Part shown: piece after piece, positions 26,377 to 34,511 of the stretch | Numbering within the stretch: position 1 is the first letter of the stretch | How the letters are laid out: every line of letters starts with the position of its first letter | Source: CALOCY01 sp942491975 | GTDB taxonomy: Bacteria; Bacteroidota; Bacteroidia; Bacteroidales; Prolixibacteraceae | Direction of reading: 5' to 3' | DNA length: 64,000 nucleotides | NCBI GenBank assembly: GCA_942491975.1 | Contig: CALOCY010000004.1 | Coordinates: forward strand, 1,488,001-1,552,000 | Made by a program: the position numbers and the translations under genes | Notes under the pieces: model-generated | Told to the model about the DNA's origin: nothing | What the model saw: only the letters and a program-made list of their open reading frames with translations | The model's database searches: none

Positions 26377-27098
26377 TGGAAATACATTCATTTACATATG
26401 GCAATAGAATATTTGAGTATTTTTTACAGCGCAAGAATGTGAAAAACATTAACTTGAATGTAAAACCTGACTTGAATATTATTGTATCTGCTCATTCTAA
26501 TGTTCCTTTCGATTACATTCAAAGTTTCATAAAAAGCAAGGCACACTGGATTCAAAAACGGATTACTTACTTTGAAAAAACCCTTCCCGATAATCATTCA
26601 CCCAAAGAATACATTAGCGGAGAATCATTTAAATACTTAGGTAAGCAATATCGATTAAAAGTTTTTAATTCTGAAGATGAAGAAGTTTTATATTACAGGG
26701 GATTCATTCATCTTAGAATCAAGAACCGGGAGAATTACCATAAAAAAGATGCCCTGATAAAAGCATGGTACAGCGAGAGGACACAAATCATATTTAAAGA
26801 AACACTGAATAAGGTATATCCTCTAATTAAAAAATACGGCATTGAAAAACCTTTAATTGAGATTAGGTTAATGAAAGCCCGTTGGGGATCATGCTTAAAA
26901 GAAAAGAATACGATCCTTCTAAATTCAGAATTAATTAAAGCACCGAAATATTGTATTCAATATGTGGTTTTACATGAACTCATACATTTTATTCACCCCA
27001 ACCACAACAAAGAGTTTTATGATTTCCTTACGGCACTAATGCCTGATTGGAAGATCAGAAAAGAAATATTAGATCAGGAAGTTATTAGAGATTTATAA
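26376..27098 (+). CDS. YgjP/SprT-like M48 family metallopeptidase
   Basis: A 240-residue protein. The zinc motif HELIH is at 200-204 and the family RWGSC signature at about 169-173. There is no signal peptide. Such predicted metalloproteases often follow hsdR in type I restriction-modification operons. Their job is not established; regulated turnover of HsdR or DNA-protein crosslink processing has been suggested by analogy with SprT. Its ATG overlaps the hsdR stop (TAATG). Confidence 0.85.
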   Translation: MEIHSFTYGNRIFEYFLQRKNVKNINLNVKPDLNIIVSAHSNVPFDYIQSFIKSKAHWIQKRITYFEKTLPDNHSPKEYISGESFKYLGKQYRLKVFNSEDEEVLYYRGFIHLRIKNRENYHKKDALIKAWYSERTQIIFKETLNKVYPLIKKYGIEKPLIEIRLMKARWGSCLKEKNTILLNSELIKAPKYCIQYVVLHELIHFIHPNHNKEFYDFLTALMPDWKIRKEILDQEVIRDL

Positions 27099-27109
27099 AA
27101 ACTATCATT

Positions 27110-27448
27110 ATGGCAACAACAATAGAAAGCATTGAGATATTAAAAAGATACATTACAGGGGTACTTGATAGAGCTAACCACCATGCTCACAACGTTAATG
27201 AAATTGCATTAGCGATAGCAGGTGGTATAATATGGAAAACCACAGATAAAATAAGGGTAATGTCCAGAGAAGGAGAAATGAAAAACGTTCTTTGGTTAAA
27301 AGTTGATGGAAGAAACCTCTGTTTTGTATATAATCATGATACAGACAATATTGACATCAGAGAAGGCACGACACAGGGTAATACAATTGTATCATTCAAC
27401 AATTCAACACCAATTTCAGAAGTAAAAGTATTTTTTGAATCATTATAA
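27110..27448 (+). CDS. Small protein resembling integron cassette protein Hfx_Cass5
   Basis: A 112-residue protein. The pattern RANHHAHNVNEIALAIAGGI, IWKTTDKIRVMSREG, NVLWLKV and FVYNHDTDNIDIRE followed by NSTPISEV fits, from memory, the Hfx_Cass5 family first seen in integron cassettes. Function is unknown. It is 11 bp after the peptidase gene and 6 bp before the nuclease gene, so it belongs to the same transcript and is the likely first gene of the pAgo module. Confidence 0.6.
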   Translation: MATTIESIEILKRYITGVLDRANHHAHNVNEIALAIAGGIIWKTTDKIRVMSREGEMKNVLWLKVDGRNLCFVYNHDTDNIDIREGTTQGNTIVSFNNSTPISEVKVFFESL

Positions 27449-27454
27449 TTAGCG

Positions 27455-28357
27455 ATGCCAATATACACTAACACAAAAGGAGGACTAACTCAGGTAAAAG
27501 AAAAACCTTTTAAACTGGAAAAGGAGATTCAAACTATCTTTGAAGCAAATCTCAGTTCAATATTAGGTTTGCAATTAGTCAAATCAGAGTTCAGCATTAA
27601 GAACAGAAGAATTGATACATTGGCATACGATCAACAAAGCAAAGCCTTTATTATAATTGAGTATAAGCGGTCAAAAAGCAATAGTGTAGTTGATCAGGGC
27701 TTTACCTATTTAAACTTAATGCTTGAAAACAAAGCAGACTTTATTGTTGAATACAATGAATCTTGTAAAGCCACCTTACAACGTAAAGATGTGGACTGGT
27801 CACAAACAAGGGTTGTTTTTGTATCAACCAGTTTCACAGAAAATCAAAAACTGGCTACCAACTTCAAAGACATTGCCATTGAGCTTTACGAAGTAAAACA
27901 GTATGAAGGCGGAATTATTGCTATTCATCCAATTAAGAAATCTTCATCGGCAACAAGCATACAACCATTAACGGAGAATGACGAATCAATCAGAAAAGTA
28001 ACAAGAGAAATAAAGGTTTACACAGAAGAAGACCATTTAACCAATAAATCGGATACAGTAATTGAATTGTATGAAGCCTTTAAGGAAGCAATTTTAAACC
28101 TTTCTGATAATGTTGAGATTACAGCACGAAAAGAATATATAGCATTTAAAAAGGACAAAAATATAGTTGACATCCATATTCAAAAGAAAGGTCTTAAAAT
28201 ATGGATAAACCTCAAAAAAGGCACATTAGATGATCCCAAACAAATTACCAGAGATGTTTCTTCAACAGGTCATTGGGGAAATGGTGATTATGAACTAATT
28301 ATTACTGATACTAACAATTTAGAATACATTATGAGTTTAGCGAAACAAGCATTATAA
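27455..28357 (+). CDS. PD-(D/E)XK nuclease with C-terminal DUF5655, adjacent to pAgo
   Basis: A 300-residue protein. The N-terminal domain has a PD-(D/E)XK core: E29 on a first helix, D54 in NRRIDTLAYD, E69-x-K71 in IIIEYKR and a RecB-like QxxxY in DQGFTYLNL (Q81, Y85). The C-terminal part (about 200-300) is DUF5655, with KKGLKIWINLKKG and GHWGNGDYEL. It is cytoplasmic. The gene ends 10 bp before the pAgo gene. By analogy with pAgo systems that carry separate nuclease effectors, I infer it may be the effector. Free-standing DUF5655 nucleases in restriction loci are the alternative. Confidence 0.75.
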   Translation: MPIYTNTKGGLTQVKEKPFKLEKEIQTIFEANLSSILGLQLVKSEFSIKNRRIDTLAYDQQSKAFIIIEYKRSKSNSVVDQGFTYLNLMLENKADFIVEYNESCKATLQRKDVDWSQTRVVFVSTSFTENQKLATNFKDIAIELYEVKQYEGGIIAIHPIKKSSSATSIQPLTENDESIRKVTREIKVYTEEDHLTNKSDTVIELYEAFKEAILNLSDNVEITARKEYIAFKKDKNIVDIHIQKKGLKIWINLKKGTLDDPKQITRDVSSTGHWGNGDYELIITDTNNLEYIMSLAKQAL

Positions 28358-28367
28358 ATCTATCATC

Positions 28368-30428
28368 ATGGATACCCCGAATCTATTCTTCAATATCTTA
28401 ACATTTGATTTTCCTACGGAAAAGCAAACGTTCTATTTCTCAAAAGAAAATAACGAGAGATGCCAGTGTTTACACAAAACACTTTTCCCAAACGAAATAG
28501 ATTCTTTGTTTCCGGGCATTAGTAGTAACGGGGTCGATTCAATTTACACAACATTTACAGGAGAACAAGATGGCTTTCGCCCTCTTGAAATTAATCTATG
28601 TACCGAAAACCAAGACCTTGTAAAACGCTACTACAACAGACAGATAAACTACTATTTCAGGACTATAAAAAAGCAAATTGTCAAAGTAGGATTTATTAAA
28701 GAAAATCAGGTGTGGGTAAAAGCTGCCAGACAATCAACCCCTCAATGGAATGTTTATATGAAATTTTCCCTAAAGGTTCAAATTTCAACAGTTAGCAAGT
28801 ATCCTGAGTTATTGGTTTCCTTTGATGGCATTTCCAAAGTTCTGAAAAAGTCAGTTGCAGACCTTATTCAGGAAGTCTCCCCTACCTGTTTTAATTGGGT
28901 ATTGCATGGAAAACAACTTCAAAAATGGGAATGGTTATCAGAAGAAGATGTACCGGACTATTCAAAATACTATCCTGTACTGAATAAAAAGCTACAAGCA
29001 GCTTTAAATATTCCAACCGAAGCACCACCAAGGGATAATCGATACCCGAAATACTTAAAAAACATCAATACTTTTTATAAAAAATTCCTGAATGTGCCGG
29101 ATTTTAAAGAAATTGTTCCCATTCATGATGAAGGCTTTCTAAATGTTGGTTCAACTCGGATTAACTCAACATCAGAAGAAAGCAACTTATTGGTATTTGG
29201 TAAAAACCAAACAGGCATAGTGCCTAAAACTTGTTTAAAGAATCTAAAACCATTTAAAGCCAGTCCATACAAAAAGGTTCACTTGTTTTTCATTCTTCAC
29301 GAAGACGCTGTGAATGAAGCCATAGAGTTAAACAAACGATTTGTTAATGGCTTTCGTTGGTTTAGAGGATTGTATCAATATGCCAATGTACTTTTTCATA
29401 CTGAAAAAGGCTTTAGCATTACTTTTAAAGATAAAGACAATCCAGTACCTGAGATTGAAAAAGAACTTTCAAACAGGGCAATAAACCCTGACATAAAATA
29501 CATTGCCATATACATTACACCTTATGGCAAGTTTGAACATGATCCTGAACACCGTGAAATTTATTATAAAGTCAAGGAACTTCTGCTAAAACGAAAAATC
29601 ACCTCACAGGCAATTGATCCTGAAAAGATGATTGCACAAGGTGAAGATTGGGTATTTAGTTTGCCTAACATTGCTGTCGCAATATTGGCAAAATTAGACG
29701 GTATTCCCTGGCGTTTAAACACACCCATTAAAAATGAATTAATCGTTGGAGTAGGAGCTTTTAAGCACGTAGAAGAAAATATACAGTATATTGGTAGTGC
29801 ATTCAGCTTTTCCAATGACGGCAAGTTCAACAGTTTTGAATATTTCATGAAAGATGAAATAGAAATGCTGGCAGGTAAAATATCCAAATCAGTAAGAGAA
29901 TACGCAACTATTAACAACCAACCCGAAAGGCTAATCATTCATTTTTACAAAAGTATGAGTGAAGTTGAGTTGCAGCATATTGAAAAGGCACTCAACGAAA
30001 TGGATTTACCTATTCCAGTGTTTATCCTTTCCATAAATAAAACAGAATCAGAAGATATCGTTGCTTTTGACAGGAGTTGGAAAGACCTCATGCCAATAAG
30101 CGGAACATATATAAACATTGGTAACAGCAAATATTTACTTTTCAACAACACACGCTATCCTGATGGCAGTTTCAGCAAAACCGATGGTTTTCCGTTCCCC
30201 ATCAAACTAAACATTGATTGCACCGATAAAGAGCAGTTGAAAGATGTAAAAGTAATCAGGGAACTAATAGACCAGGTATATCAGTTTAGCCGCATGTATT
30301 GGAAATCAGTAAGGCAACAGAATTTACCAGTAACAATAAAATACCCAGAAATGGTAGCCCAAATCGCTCCCCACTTTGATGGAGACGACATACCCGATTT
30401 CGGAAAAGATAATTTGTGGTTTTTGTAA
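28368..30428 (+). CDS. Prokaryotic Argonaute with a degenerate (probably inactive) Piwi domain
   Basis: A 686-residue protein. N and linker regions occupy about 1-150 and a short or absent PAZ about 150-260; MID is about 300-450 and Piwi about 455-680. The MID pocket keeps the Y-K-Q-K guide 5'-phosphate motif with normal spacing: Y400, K404, Q414, K442 (AKLDGIPW follows). The Piwi RNase H-like centre is not catalytic: the first Asp position reads IVGVGAF (G463), the second reads IIHFYKSM (no Asp at 525-528), and near LPVTIKYPEM there is no Asp or His. Such pAgos normally bind guides and signal to a separate effector. The adjacent PD-(D/E)XK gene fits this. The exact clade needs a tree. Confidence 0.85.
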   Translation: MDTPNLFFNILTFDFPTEKQTFYFSKENNERCQCLHKTLFPNEIDSLFPGISSNGVDSIYTTFTGEQDGFRPLEINLCTENQDLVKRYYNRQINYYFRTIKKQIVKVGFIKENQVWVKAARQSTPQWNVYMKFSLKVQISTVSKYPELLVSFDGISKVLKKSVADLIQEVSPTCFNWVLHGKQLQKWEWLSEEDVPDYSKYYPVLNKKLQAALNIPTEAPPRDNRYPKYLKNINTFYKKFLNVPDFKEIVPIHDEGFLNVGSTRINSTSEESNLLVFGKNQTGIVPKTCLKNLKPFKASPYKKVHLFFILHEDAVNEAIELNKRFVNGFRWFRGLYQYANVLFHTEKGFSITFKDKDNPVPEIEKELSNRAINPDIKYIAIYITPYGKFEHDPEHREIYYKVKELLLKRKITSQAIDPEKMIAQGEDWVFSLPNIAVAILAKLDGIPWRLNTPIKNELIVGVGAFKHVEENIQYIGSAFSFSNDGKFNSFEYFMKDEIEMLAGKISKSVREYATINNQPERLIIHFYKSMSEVELQHIEKALNEMDLPIPVFILSINKTESEDIVAFDRSWKDLMPISGTYINIGNSKYLLFNNTRYPDGSFSKTDGFPFPIKLNIDCTDKEQLKDVKVIRELIDQVYQFSRMYWKSVRQQNLPVTIKYPEMVAQIAPHFDGDDIPDFGKDNLWFL

Positions 30429-30471
30429 GAAACTGAATCATTTAAAAAACTGAATAATTAATTAAGCTGAA

Positions 30472-31158
30472 ATGGAAAAAATAATTGAACTATTACCAGA
30501 ACAACTAATTGTTGTTTTATTCTTTTTTTTGATTGTTGTAATAATTGCTCTTGTTATACTCACATTTATTGCGTTGAGAAAAGGACGCGAAATTAAACTT
30601 GGACCTATTTCATTCGGCAAAGAGGATCTCAATGGAGCTAATCATAAGCAAAAAGGAAAAGACCCTTCTAATAATCAAATTTCCAACGATGATGTGTCAT
30701 GGAGTATAGTTGAAGGTAAAATAAAAGAATTGAAAGAAAACTTGATTGCTGACCAATACTTCCCATCTCTTATAATTGGAGTTGGAAGAGGTGGAGCTGT
30801 TGTTGGTGCTTTATTGTCAGGTTGTTTGGGGAGTATTCCTCTTGTAGTTATAGACCGAATTTATAAATGGGGAGACAATGGTAGAGAGGATTCAATGCTG
30901 ATATCTGAAATTGATTTGTCAAATTATAATGAAAAAGTATTAATTGTTGCTGGTGAATTACATACGGGCAATACTGCTAAATTATATATTGAGCATATAA
31001 AAGCTTCAGGAGCCAAAGCTGTAAAAATGTTTGTTTTGTTTAAGGAAAAATATCCTTCCTTCCAGCCTAATTATTTCGGATTTGAAAGTGATTTTGCTGA
31101 CATAAAGTTACCTTGGATGATAACAAAAGAATATAAACGTCAATCTCTCGAAAAGTAA
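30472..31158 (+). CDS. Membrane-anchored phosphoribosyltransferase-like protein
   Basis: A 228-residue protein. One N-terminal membrane segment (about 12-34, rich in V, I, L, F) precedes a linker and a type I phosphoribosyltransferase fold (about 75-215). The pyrophosphate loop reads IGVGRGGA (102-109). The PRPP loop reads VLIVAGELHTGNT (156-168), in which the usual acidic pair after VLIV is replaced by AG, so catalysis may be altered or lost. It lies 43 bp after pAgo and 3 bp before a HAD gene. It could belong to the pAgo module or begin a separate small cargo set. Confidence 0.7.
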   Translation: MEKIIELLPEQLIVVLFFFLIVVIIALVILTFIALRKGREIKLGPISFGKEDLNGANHKQKGKDPSNNQISNDDVSWSIVEGKIKELKENLIADQYFPSLIIGVGRGGAVVGALLSGCLGSIPLVVIDRIYKWGDNGREDSMLISEIDLSNYNEKVLIVAGELHTGNTAKLYIEHIKASGAKAVKMFVLFKEKYPSFQPNYFGFESDFADIKLPWMITKEYKRQSLEK

Positions 31159-31161
31159 ACA

Positions 31162-31815
31162 ATGGAATTACCAGATACAAAGAATATTATATTTGACTTT
31201 GATGGAGTTATTGCTGATACAGACAATGGTCGATTTATTATACTGTCAGAAATTTTAGAGAATTATAACATCAAACTAAGCAGTTATGCATCAGTACATG
31301 ATTTAGAAGGAGTTAGTACATTTCGCTTTTTAAAAACGAAATTTCCAAAATTGTCTGAATCTTTTGAAAAAATAATTAAAAAACGGCATTCAATATATAT
31401 GGATAATCTTGATAAATATTGTAAAAGTTATCCTAATACAGTCGAGACAATAAAGAAATTTCACAAAGAAGGATGGAGATTATACTTAGCAACAACTAAT
31501 GATCTACAAATTACCCTCAAACTCCTAAAACACCTTGATATCGAGGAGTATTTTTCTATAATTATGGGTAGAGAAACTACAGAGATAAAAGAGACCAACT
31601 TAAAAAGCTATAAGCAAGTTTTTAGAAAGTTAAATGTTTCTCCAAATGATTGCATAATTATAGAAGATTCTTTAATTGGTGTTGAAGCTGCAAAACGTGA
31701 AAATGCTTATTGCATAGCATTTAATCATTATAATAATGATAAAATTAACAAACTTGCAGATGATATAATTAAAAGTTATTCTGACCTTCAGACAAAATTG
31801 AACCTAAATTCCTAA
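31162..31815 (+). CDS. HAD-superfamily hydrolase
   Basis: A 217-residue protein of the phosphoglycolate phosphatase/beta-phosphoglucomutase-like HAD class. Motif I is FDFDGVIADTD (nucleophile D12, D14), motif II lies in YLATTND, a lysine follows before motif IV, and motif IV is IIIEDSLIGVEAAK. A helical cap is present between motifs I and II. It likely removes phosphate from a small sugar or nucleotide. It is almost fused to the phosphoribosyltransferase-like gene (3 bp gap), which suggests joint work on one metabolite. Confidence 0.85.
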   Translation: MELPDTKNIIFDFDGVIADTDNGRFIILSEILENYNIKLSSYASVHDLEGVSTFRFLKTKFPKLSESFEKIIKKRHSIYMDNLDKYCKSYPNTVETIKKFHKEGWRLYLATTNDLQITLKLLKHLDIEEYFSIIMGRETTEIKETNLKSYKQVFRKLNVSPNDCIIIEDSLIGVEAAKRENAYCIAFNHYNNDKINKLADDIIKSYSDLQTKLNLNS

Positions 31816-31831
31816 TAAATAAAATTATCAA

Positions 31832-32416
31832 ATGAATAAACATATTGATATTTCCATCATTATCGTTACTTATAATGTTGCAAATCTCATAAGGGACTGC
31901 TTAAACTCAATCAACTATAATAATCAGTTAAGTATAGAGATAATAATCGTTGATTCAGGAAGTACAGACAATCTTAAAGAAGTAATTGAAGATTTCAAAA
32001 ATATCAAGAAATTCTTCATTCCCTATAATATAGGAATAACAAAAGGTAATAATATTGGAATTAAAAATGCTAAAGGACGGTATTTATTATTTTTAAATCC
32101 AGATACAGAATTACATACTGATACACTAAATCATCTATATTACTTTTTAGAAAAAAATTCTGAAATTAGTATCGTTGGTCCTCATACACTAAATTCAGAT
32201 GGTTCATCTCAACCTACAAGAAGGCGTTTTCATTCAATTAGAGATATTATATTTACCTTGAACCCTGAGAGTCAGAGCGAACGAAAATTTAAATATAATA
32301 TTCTTGATAATGAAAGAATACATCAATATATAAATGGTTTTAATTTCATAGAGATTAAAGACGGTTTATCTAGTCTACTTAATTGTAACGACAATAAACT
32401 ACTTACGCTGAATTGA
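31832..32416 (+). CDS. Family 2 glycosyltransferase, C-terminally short
   Basis: A 194-residue protein. The GT-A core is clear: SIIIVTYNVANLIRDCL, IIIVDSGSTD, GNNIGIKNAKG and the DxD-like LNPDTEL near residue 90. Normal relatives are about 280-330 residues. Here the part after RRRFHSIRDI does not look like the usual acceptor domain, and the frame ends early. It may be a truncated gene. It ends at the border of the gene-free structured region. Confidence 0.7.
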   Translation: MNKHIDISIIIVTYNVANLIRDCLNSINYNNQLSIEIIIVDSGSTDNLKEVIEDFKNIKKFFIPYNIGITKGNNIGIKNAKGRYLLFLNPDTELHTDTLNHLYYFLEKNSEISIVGPHTLNSDGSSQPTRRRFHSIRDIIFTLNPESQSERKFKYNILDNERIHQYINGFNFIEIKDGLSSLLNCNDNKLLTLN

Positions 32417-32435
32417 TCTTTTTACATAATTTGTA

Positions 32436-32707
32436 AACACCACCGCACAAAGCCTACGCAGGTAAAGCGGTGTTCGTCAGTCGTTCCGTTTTGTTCCGCA
32501 AAAACATATCTGCAAGGGTAAATAAACTCCCTACGGTCGCCCTTGCATATACCGTTCACTTACCATTTTGTTTGCGCTCCGGCAGGTGCTCACAAAATGC
32601 CGTTCTCTTGTTTTGCTTCACACACTCTCTCCATCCTCACTAGCAGCTATTACATCCCCCCAAACCCCAATAAGGTGTTCGTTCCTCACAATATTATTTA
32701 ATTGGGG
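32436..32707. repeat. Row of four stem-loops
   Basis: Stems: AACACC/GCGGTGTT (32436-32474, imperfect with a bulge), GCAAGGG/CCCTTGC flanked by ATAT/ATAT (32506-32550), CATTTTGT/ACAAAATG (32564-32599) and CCCCAAT/ATTGGGG (32665-32707). None is followed by a clear T-run. Confidence 0.55.
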
Positions 32708-33338
32708 GTCTGTCGCTGCATATTAATAGGCTCGCCTGCGGGTCGCTGCGGGCTAATCGGGCTGTCATGTTTTTTGCATTCAGCCAGTGCCTACAGTAGC
32801 TTCATTTCAGTCGTTCGTTCCTCTCTTCCTGCATTCAGCAACTTTCAGCACCCCACACAAGAGTAGCTCATTCTTTGCACGTCACTAATCCACCCACAAT
32901 TTCATTACATAATCCGGCAGCATTGCCAACCTAATAGTATTTGCTTTGTAAATAAGATAACAAATACCCCAATCAAATAATGCTACCAGTATTATTTCAT
33001 TCAATGCCAACACACCCGTTCCGTTCCATTCAATCGCTACCCTTGCCTTTGCCAACCCAAAAGCAAAAAAACACGCCAGCCCTGCCGTAAACGGTAGCTG
33101 TCTGCAACCCTCGTTCCTCGGGTTTTTGCATCCACCACCCTTGCTCCACTCGCAGTCGGCTCGCGCGCACAGCTACAAAACTACATTCCGTTCCTCCATT
33201 CCGTTTTTCCGCTTTGCCAACGCAGCTCAAGGCTGTTTTACCTGTGTAGGCTTTTTTTCAATCGCACTGCATTAGTAACTGACTAACCTAACTGTTGATG
33301 AAATTGGAAAAAAAGCAGTATTTTAATTATCCACCGCA

Positions 33339-33492
33339 TTAATTGAACGCATAGGCAAATTTAAGCCACAGGTCTGAAGCCATCCAAAAGACTACGGCAT
33401 AAACCCACAATGCCATCACACAAGCCATTTATTCCGTTTCCTTTTGTCTGTTTCATCCCCTACTCTTTTTGGATGCCTAAGCGTTCAATTAA
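33339..33492. repeat. Long inverted repeat upstream of the DUF6266 gene
   Basis: The arms at 33339-33356 and 33475-33492 are complementary over 18 bp with one mismatch (outer 12 bp TTAATTGAACGC/GCGTTCAATTAA perfect). A second nested pair, CATCCAAAA at 33381-33389 and TTTTGGATG at 33467-33475, continues the stem. It is a candidate for a folded RNA or a mobile-element DNA site. Confidence 0.6.
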
Positions 33493-33685
33493 GCCTCACT
33501 CTGTCCTTTATGCTATCATTGACGAACTGACATAGTAAAATGATGCAAAGACAAGCATAAGCACCTGAAATACAATGATTGCCTACTATTTGATATATAT
33601 TCCCTGAAAGTGCAAGGACAAAGCCGTATTAAGTCCGTGTCAAGTCCAAGCGATAACAGATTTATAAACTTAAATATCTCATAAA

Positions 33686-34327
33686 ATGGGTAAAATTTCT
33701 CAAGGTGTATTAGGTGGTTTCTCCGGCAAGGTCGGAAACATCGTAGGTGGAACATGGAAAGGAATTGATTACATGCGTATCAAACCTTCCAATGTAGCTA
33801 ATCCAAAAACTCAGGGTCAGGTTGACCAACGTTCCAAATTCTCTAATGTATTGCAATTCTTGCAACCTATGAAAGACTTTGTAAAAGTCGGTTATAAGAA
33901 CTACGCAATCAAAATGACCCAGTTTAACAGTGCGATGTCTTACATCCTTAAAAATGCTGTGACTGGTTCATATCCAAACTTCACCATCGATTATGCAAAT
34001 GCATTAATCAGCCGTGGTTCTTTAGCAGGTGTAATAAATGGAGCTGCTGCTTCATCTGTAGCCGGTGCAGTTGAATTTACATGGGGTGATAATTCGAGTG
34101 AAGGAAATGCCCAGGCAACCGATAAGGCTTTGATTTTGGCGTACAATAAGACCAAAGGAGAAGCAATCTTTGTTACCGATGGAGCAGTAAGAACTACAGG
34201 AACTCAAACCCTGACCGTACCTGATGATTTTTCAAGTGATTCAGTTGAATGTTTTATCGCTTTTATTAGCGCAGATGGTCTTTCAGTTGCGAACAGTAAA
34301 TATGTTGGTTCTATTGCTGTAGCGTAA
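33686..34327 (+). CDS. DUF6266 family protein
   Basis: A 213-residue protein recognised by the family N terminus GKISQGVLGGFSGKVGN followed by W and DYMR, with glycine- and alanine-rich beta sequence after it. Function is unknown. Such genes occur in Bacteroidota mobile elements. There is no typical signal peptide. It is preceded by the long inverted repeat and followed by a strong terminator, so it is its own transcription unit. Confidence 0.75.
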   Translation: MGKISQGVLGGFSGKVGNIVGGTWKGIDYMRIKPSNVANPKTQGQVDQRSKFSNVLQFLQPMKDFVKVGYKNYAIKMTQFNSAMSYILKNAVTGSYPNFTIDYANALISRGSLAGVINGAAASSVAGAVEFTWGDNSSEGNAQATDKALILAYNKTKGEAIFVTDGAVRTTGTQTLTVPDDFSSDSVECFIAFISADGLSVANSKYVGSIAVA

Positions 34328-34351
34328 GCAGATTTAATTCGGATTTCTTTG

Positions 34352-34378
34352 AAACCGCTTCATTTGAGGCGGTTTTTT
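34352..34378 (+). terminator. Rho-independent terminator after the DUF6266 gene
   Basis: AAACCGC and GCGGTTT form a stem around a 10-base loop and run into TTTTTT. It is 25 bp after the stop codon. Confidence 0.8.
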
Positions 34379-34409
34379 AATGCTTAATATTTCCATCAAC
34401 AAATAAAAA

Positions 34410-34437
34410 GTAACGTTTTTACCGGTAGAAACGTTAC
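34410..34437. promoter_or_regulatory. AbiE operator-like inverted repeat 1
   Basis: GTAACGTTT and AAACGTTAC are perfect 9-bp arms around TTACCGGTAG. It matches site 2 in length (28 bp) and centre. Confidence 0.7.
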
Positions 34438-34454
34438 ATATTTCAAGAACAAAC

Positions 34455-34482
34455 GAAATGTTTTTACCCGTATTAACATTTC
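34455..34482. promoter_or_regulatory. AbiE operator-like inverted repeat 2
   Basis: GAAATGTT and AACATTTC around a TTTACCCGTATT-type centre, again 28 bp, starting 45 bp after site 1. AbiEi antitoxins are known to bind two inverted repeats in their own promoter and repress it. These two fit that arrangement. Confidence 0.7.
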
Positions 34483-34498
34483 ATTTTACTATTTGTAT

Positions 34499-34506
34499 TA
34501 TATTTG
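34499..34506 (+). promoter_or_regulatory. Candidate -7 box for abiEi
   Basis: TATATTTG fits TAnnTTTG and ends five bases before the ATG at 34512, so the mRNA may be leaderless. Operator 2 lies just upstream and would cover the -33 region. Confidence 0.5.
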
Positions 34507-34511
34507 CATGT

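Larger units (their letters stand above)
32417..33685. other. 1.27-kb gene-free, highly structured region of the island
   Basis: I find no supported coding sequence on either strand. The first part (32436-32707) has four stem-loops in a row and the last part (33339-33492) a long inverted repeat. The word CGTTCC recurs at least seven times, and the plus strand is rich in C over G, unlike its neighbours. It may encode a structured RNA, hold an origin of transfer or replication, or be a decayed segment. Confidence 0.6.

Noticed and set aside
28368..30428. CRISPR-associated Argonaute
   Set aside because: No cas genes or repeat array occur anywhere in the window.
32417..33685. Origin of transfer (oriT)
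   Set aside because: No relaxase is encoded in the island, and hairpins alone do not support a nick site. Kept only as one of several possibilities.
33030..33755. Minus-strand reading frames of 66 and 79 codons
   Set aside because: Low-complexity or arginine/cysteine-rich translations; the second overlaps the DUF6266 start. No start signal or family match.
34458..34511. Longer start for the AbiEi antitoxin
   Set aside because: It would place operator 2 and the -7 box inside the coding sequence; the ATG at 34512 starts the known winged-helix domain.
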